A stretch of 64,000 bases of DNA. It comes from Paraburkholderia dinghuensis. GTDB taxonomy: Bacteria > Pseudomonadota > Gammaproteobacteria > Burkholderiales > Burkholderiaceae. The stretch spans positions 62,001-126,000 of the forward strand of contig NZ_RQIS01000007.1 of assembly GCF_003837865.1 (NCBI RefSeq). The letters are read 5' to 3'. Made by a program: the position numbers and the translations under genes. The notes beneath the pieces are model-generated. The model saw only the letters and a program-made list of their open reading frames with translations. It was not told the origin of the DNA and ran no database searches. Below are positions 60,612 to 64,000 of the stretch, in pieces (position 1 is the first letter of the stretch; each line of letters opens with the position of its first letter).

Positions 60612-62063
60612 TTACTGCGCCTGCGTCTGAGTCTGCGTCTGCTCCCATCCGCCGCCAAGCGACAGGAACAGCTTCACCTGATCGATCGCCACCTGGCCCT
60701 CCACCGCTGCAACTTGTGCTCGCGAGGACGTCAGCGTGCGGGTGGCGTCGAGGTCCGAGAGGAACGAGTCGCGTCCCGCGGCATAGAGCCGGTGCGTCTC
60801 ATCGGCGGACTCCTTCGCCGTTGCGTACGCCGCGCGCAGCGCCTCGGCGCGCTGGTCGTCGGCGGCATAGGCCGCAAGGTTCGTCTGCGTTTCGCGCAGC
60901 GCGTTGAGCACGACGCCGTCGAAGTGAGCGAGCGCGCCGTTCGTCGCCGCTTCGGCTTCGCGCACGCGTGCGCGCTGACCATTGATCGGAAACGACCAAC
61001 TGATCAGGGGTCCGAATGACCAGTGATTGGTCGCCGGCGTGAACAGGTCCTCCGCGACGCCGAGCGTCCCGACCCCCGCGCCGATGCTGATCGACGGATA
61101 AAGCGCCGCTGTCGCCACGCCGATGCGCGCAGTCGATGCCGCAAGCTGGCGCTCGGCCGCACGCACGTCAGGGCGGCGCTTGAGCAGTGCTGTGCCGTCG
61201 CCGACCGGGATCGGCTGCGTGAGCTTCGGCAGGCGCGCGCACGTGAGCGCGCCTTGCGGCAGGTCGGCGGGCGAGCGCGCGAGCAGCATCGCAAGCTGGT
61301 ATTGCGCGATGCGGCGGCGGCCCTCGAAGCGGGGGATGTCGGCAGCGATCGTCTGGACCTGGGTCAGGCCGCGCGTCACGTCGGGTTGGTTGCCACGGCC
61401 CGCGTCGCGCAGCCGTTTCGTGAGCGCAACGCGTTCTTGCGTCAGCTTCAGCGAATCCCGTGCGATGGCGAGTTCTTCACCGGCCGAGCACGATTCGACG
61501 TAAGCCTGCACGACGTCCGCGACAACGGTGATGCGTGCGAGATCGGCTGCGGCCAGCACGGCGTCGTCGTCGGCGCGTGCCGCTTCCACGCCGCGCCGCA
61601 GCTTGCCGAACAGGTCGATCTCGTACGAGATGTTCACGCCGAGCGCGCCTTCGTTGACGACAGGCACTTTGCTGAAGAGCAGGAACTGTTCCGCCGATTC
61701 CTGCGCACGCTCGAAGGCAGCACTTGCGCCGCCGGAGAATCCGCCCTGTTCGGTCGCGACCTGAACCGCCGCGCGTGAGCGCGCGAGATTCGCGGCCGCC
61801 ACGCGCAGGGACGTGTTCGACTGCAGCGCGTCATGCACGAGCGTGTCGAGCACCGGATCGTCGTAGAGACGCCACCAGTCGACAGGCATGTCGCCTGACG
61901 CGACAGGGGCGTTCTGCGCGCCCGCGATCGGCCCCTGCGCCAGTGGGGCGTTGACGAGCGCGTCGTCCGGCATTTTGTAATTCGGACCGACGGTCATGCA
62001 CGCGCCGAGCGCGAGCACCATCGGCGCGAGCGCGAACGCGCGCCAGCTACGGCGGCGTGTCAT
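60612..62063 (-). CDS. Outer-membrane efflux lipoprotein, NodT/OprM type
   Basis: 483 residues. Lipobox ALGACMT near residue 22 gives a lipid-anchored cysteine. Two OEP repeats follow with the usual helix pairs: SLRVAAANLARSRAAVQVA, LVHDALQSNT, DVRAAERQLAASTARIGVA, and FPINGQRARVREAEA near the C-terminal half. It forms the trimeric exit duct of the efflux system, together with the HlyD and FUSC proteins encoded upstream. The start overlaps the HlyD stop (ATGA, 62060-62063). Confidence 0.9.
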   Translation of the reverse strand: MTRRRSWRAFALAPMVLALGACMTVGPNYKMPDDALVNAPLAQGPIAGAQNAPVASGDMPVDWWRLYDDPVLDTLVHDALQSNTSLRVAAANLARSRAAVQVATEQGGFSGGASAAFERAQESAEQFLLFSKVPVVNEGALGVNISYEIDLFGKLRRGVEAARADDDAVLAAADLARITVVADVVQAYVESCSAGEELAIARDSLKLTQERVALTKRLRDAGRGNQPDVTRGLTQVQTIAADIPRFEGRRRIAQYQLAMLLARSPADLPQGALTCARLPKLTQPIPVGDGTALLKRRPDVRAAERQLAASTARIGVATAALYPSISIGAGVGTLGVAEDLFTPATNHWSFGPLISWSFPINGQRARVREAEAATNGALAHFDGVVLNALRETQTNLAAYAADDQRAEALRAAYATAKESADETHRLYAAGRDSFLSDLDATRTLTSSRAQVAAVEGQVAIDQVKLFLSLGGGWEQTQTQTQAQ

Positions 62064-63040
62064 TGCGAGGCTCCTGCGGCGCTGGCGCCTTGCTTGCCGG
62101 CTGCCGCCGCACCGCTTGCACCACTCGCACCGTTCACTGCTGCTGCACCGGCTGCGGCCCGGTTGTTCTCGTTTCCGGACACGCGCACCGCAACGGTCGC
62201 CGTGCGGCCGGCGATCATACGGAAGTCCTCGGGCACTTCGTCGAGCGCTACGCGCACCGGAATGCGCTGCGCGAGCCGCACCCAGCTGAATGCGGGGTTC
62301 ACGTTTGGCAGCAGATTCTGGCTTTGCGTGCGGTCGCGGTCTTCGATTGCGGCGACGATGCTCAGCACATGGCCGCGCAGCGCATGCGGCTCGCCCATCA
62401 CCGTGATGTCCACGGGCTCGCCGATATGGATGCCGCGCAGCTTCGTTTCCTCAAAGTAGCCTTCCACGCGAAACGAGTGCATGTCCACGACGGACAGCAC
62501 CGGACGGCCCGACGACACGTATTCGCCCACACGCGGCGCGCGATCGTTCAGGTAGCCGTCGACGGGACTCACGATCGTCGTGCGCTGCAGATTCAGGCGC
62601 GCGGTGTCGACCTGGACCTGCGCGTCCGCGACGGTGGCCTCGCCTTGTTCGACGCGCGTGCGGCTCTCTTCGATCGTCTCGCTGGCGACGAGATTGCCGA
62701 GCGAGCGATTGCGGGCGTACTCGCGCTTCGCCTGGGCGAGCGTCGCCTGACGTTGTTCGAGTGCGGCCTGCGCGAGCCGCAGCGTCAGCGCGTAGCGCGC
62801 CTGGTCGATCACGAACAGCACCTGGCCTTGCTTGACCTGCTGGTTGTCCGTCACTTTCACGGCGGTGATGAGTCCGCCCACGTCGGGCGCGACCTGGATT
62901 ACGTCGGCGCGCACGCGCCCGTCGCGTGTCCACGGCGAGAACATGTAGTAGTTGACGATGCGCCACAGCACGATGCCGGCGACCACGACGACGATGAGTG
63001 TCAGCAGGATCTTGCCTGCGGAGAACAGAGTCTTTTTCAC
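62060..63040 (-). CDS. HlyD/EmrA-type membrane fusion protein (AaeA-like)
   Basis: 326 residues from a GTG at 63040, one base after the DUF1656 stop. One N-terminal membrane helix (ILLTLIVVVVAGIVLWRIV), then the lipoyl-type domain VIQVAPDVGGLITAVKV, a coiled-coil hairpin (QAALEQRQATLAQAKREYARNRSLG) and the second lipoyl half TTIVSPVDGYLNDR. The C-terminus is an Ala/Gly-rich tail. It bridges inner and outer membranes in the aromatic-acid efflux pump. The tail is longer and of lower complexity than in E. coli AaeA. Confidence 0.88.
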   Translation of the reverse strand: MKKTLFSAGKILLTLIVVVVAGIVLWRIVNYYMFSPWTRDGRVRADVIQVAPDVGGLITAVKVTDNQQVKQGQVLFVIDQARYALTLRLAQAALEQRQATLAQAKREYARNRSLGNLVASETIEESRTRVEQGEATVADAQVQVDTARLNLQRTTIVSPVDGYLNDRAPRVGEYVSSGRPVLSVVDMHSFRVEGYFEETKLRGIHIGEPVDITVMGEPHALRGHVLSIVAAIEDRDRTQSQNLLPNVNPAFSWVRLAQRIPVRVALDEVPEDFRMIAGRTATVAVRVSGNENNRAAAGAAAVNGASGASGAAAAGKQGASAAGASQ

Positions 63041-63041
63041 G

Positions 63042-63254
63042 TTAATTTGGCATGTAGCGATGCGAGACGACGATGACGGCAGCCAGCACGAAGACGTAGA
63101 TGCCGAGATCAAAAACAGAACGGTGCCAGACGAACCGGTAGAAGCCGATCAGTGTGAGCACCTTGCGGACCACGATGTTGATGAGGTACGCGATCAGCAT
63201 TAGCACGAGCACGGTCGGCACGAACACGCCGAAGATATCGATTTCGCCGATCAT
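63042..63254 (-). CDS. DUF1656 small membrane protein (AaeX-like)
   Basis: 70 residues with two membrane helices (FVPTVLVLMLIAYLINIVV and VFDLGIYVFVLAAVIVVS) and the typical opening GEIDIFGVFVPT. DUF1656 proteins are encoded between the FUSC and HlyD genes of Aae/Fus pumps. Their role in the pump is not known. Its ATG is 37 bp behind the FUSC gene stop, and a GTG for HlyD follows its TAA after one base. Confidence 0.88.
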   Translation of the reverse strand: MIGEIDIFGVFVPTVLVLMLIAYLINIVVRKVLTLIGFYRFVWHRSVFDLGIYVFVLAAVIVVSHRYMPN

Positions 63255-63291
63255 GGTGCGAGCCTCGAAAGAAGAACGGAAATACAGGGGC

Positions 63292-64000
63292 TCATGCCTT
63301 GGCCTCCCCAGAGAGTTCGGGCGGCTGTGCGCCGGCGTGCGGAAAGAGCGAGAGCCGCAGGCCCACCAGTGCGTGCCGCGTGTCGCGCAGCCAGCGCTGT
63401 GAGGCGCCGATGTGTTGCGGTTCCCCGGCGGGCGTGGGTGCCTCGGGTGCAGGGTGCGTCGCGATGAAGTCGCGCGAAGCACCGGCAATGCGGCCGAGCG
63501 CGTCGTCGATGGTGTCGCGCAGCGCCTGCGGTGCATTCTGGCGCTCGCTGGCCTCGGCGCACTGCGCGTAGTGGGCGCTGACGCCTGCCAGCACGCGGTC
63601 GACGGCCGCGGACATGTCGCCGCTGAGCTTGTGGCGCGAGCGGCGCAGATCGAGCGCATTGAGTGCGATGCGCAGATCGCGGAAGCTCTCTATCGAAGGT
63701 TGACGATGCTCGTCCGAGGCGGCAAGGCGCGGGATCAACTGCATGAGGCGGTCGAGCATGCGCGAGGCGAAGTTGCGCTGGTCGGCGATCGGCGTTGAGG
63801 ACGCCGAGAGCGCGACGTCCTGCCAGCTCGAACGCAAGAGCCGCTTCGCTGCGAGTTCGGCGCCGAAGGGGCGCGCCACGCGCGTCCAGACGAACGCGAA
63901 AAGCAGGCCCGCGACGCCCGCGAGATTGCTGTTCAGGAATACGAGGAAGTCGGCCTCGTAAGCGCCCTGGATGCTGATGAAGGTGGCCGTGTTCACGGCG
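63292..64000 (-). CDS. FUSC/AaeB-type inner-membrane efflux protein, C-terminal part
   Basis: The frame runs to the window edge, so about 235 C-terminal residues are visible. One hydrophobic segment (SNLAGVAGLLFAFVWTRV) is followed by a long cytoplasmic helical domain rich in Arg, Ala and Asp (SFRDLRIALNALDLRRSR). The position and neighbours (DUF1656, HlyD, NodT) make it the transporter subunit of a p-hydroxybenzoic/fusaric-acid type pump. The first half and any regulator gene lie to the right of the window. Confidence 0.8.
   Translation of the reverse strand, partial: AVNTATFISIQGAYEADFLVFLNSNLAGVAGLLFAFVWTRVARPFGAELAAKRLLRSSWQDVALSASSTPIADQRNFASRMLDRLMQLIPRLAASDEHRQPSIESFRDLRIALNALDLRRSRHKLSGDMSAAVDRVLAGVSAHYAQCAEASERQNAPQALRDTIDDALGRIAGASRDFIATHPAPEAPTPAGEPQHIGASQRWLRDTRHALVGLRLSLFPHAGAQPPELSGEAKA

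Overview
The window is high-GC beta-proteobacterial DNA, most likely from Paraburkholderia, Caballeronia or a close relative in the Burkholderiaceae. This rests on codon usage and on family content: a DUF4148 protein, DUF2827 tandem genes, an ESPR-type trimeric autotransporter, a non-phosphorylative L-rhamnose locus and a COG4705 protein. No rRNA, tRNA, intact insertion sequence, CRISPR array or prophage was seen. The genus is inferred from protein recognition only.

Left part (1-17.8 kb). The window opens inside a molybdenum-hydroxylase maturation operon: the end of a CoxE-like VWA protein, an XdhC/CoxI protein with a C-terminal YHS domain, and a MocA-like cytidylyltransferase. A class V aminotransferase with its own terminator follows. 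Next is a two-gene module (Crp-type regulator and SDR) bracketed by imperfect 31-bp direct repeats, then small secreted proteins. From 7.8 to 17.7 kb lies an L-rhamnose locus: SDR, L-rhamnonate dehydratase, L-rhamnose 1-dehydrogenase, a LysR regulator, mutarotase, an amidohydrolase lactonase and a four-gene ABC importer. Imported rhamnose would be oxidised, delactonised and dehydrated to 2-keto-3-deoxy-L-rhamnonate. The final cleavage enzyme is not in the window.

Middle (18-44.3 kb). QorB-like reductase, a membrane protein and a LysR regulator share one strand. An AraC regulator precedes an acyl-CoA dehydrogenase. A BtuB-like receptor lies behind a cobalamin riboswitch. A DUF2306 / LytS-type kinase / LytTR regulator operon is joined by ATGA overlaps. 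A 1211-residue trimeric autotransporter is coupled by a GTGA overlap to two tandem DUF2827 genes. A second sugar ABC importer has a single-domain ATPase. Three gene remnants (ornithine cyclodeaminase, ferredoxin-NADP reductase and, further right, aryl-CoA ligase) point to local decay.

Right part (44.3-64 kb). An ECF sigma factor with its NrsF-type anti-sigma faces a bufferin-type operon (DUF2282, DUF692, DUF2063, DoxX). Exact GTAACC-N16-CGAA matches lie before the operon and over the sigma gene start. Beyond a gene-free stretch with a perfect 18-bp hairpin lies a complete Lqs/Cqs/Jqs-type alpha-hydroxyketone signalling set: synthase, response regulator and sensor kinase. An alpha/beta hydrolase, PaaI-type thioesterase, PanE-like reductase, SBP56/methanethiol oxidase with a membrane partner and a DUF4148 protein follow. 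The window ends in an aromatic-acid efflux operon (FUSC, DUF1656, HlyD, NodT).
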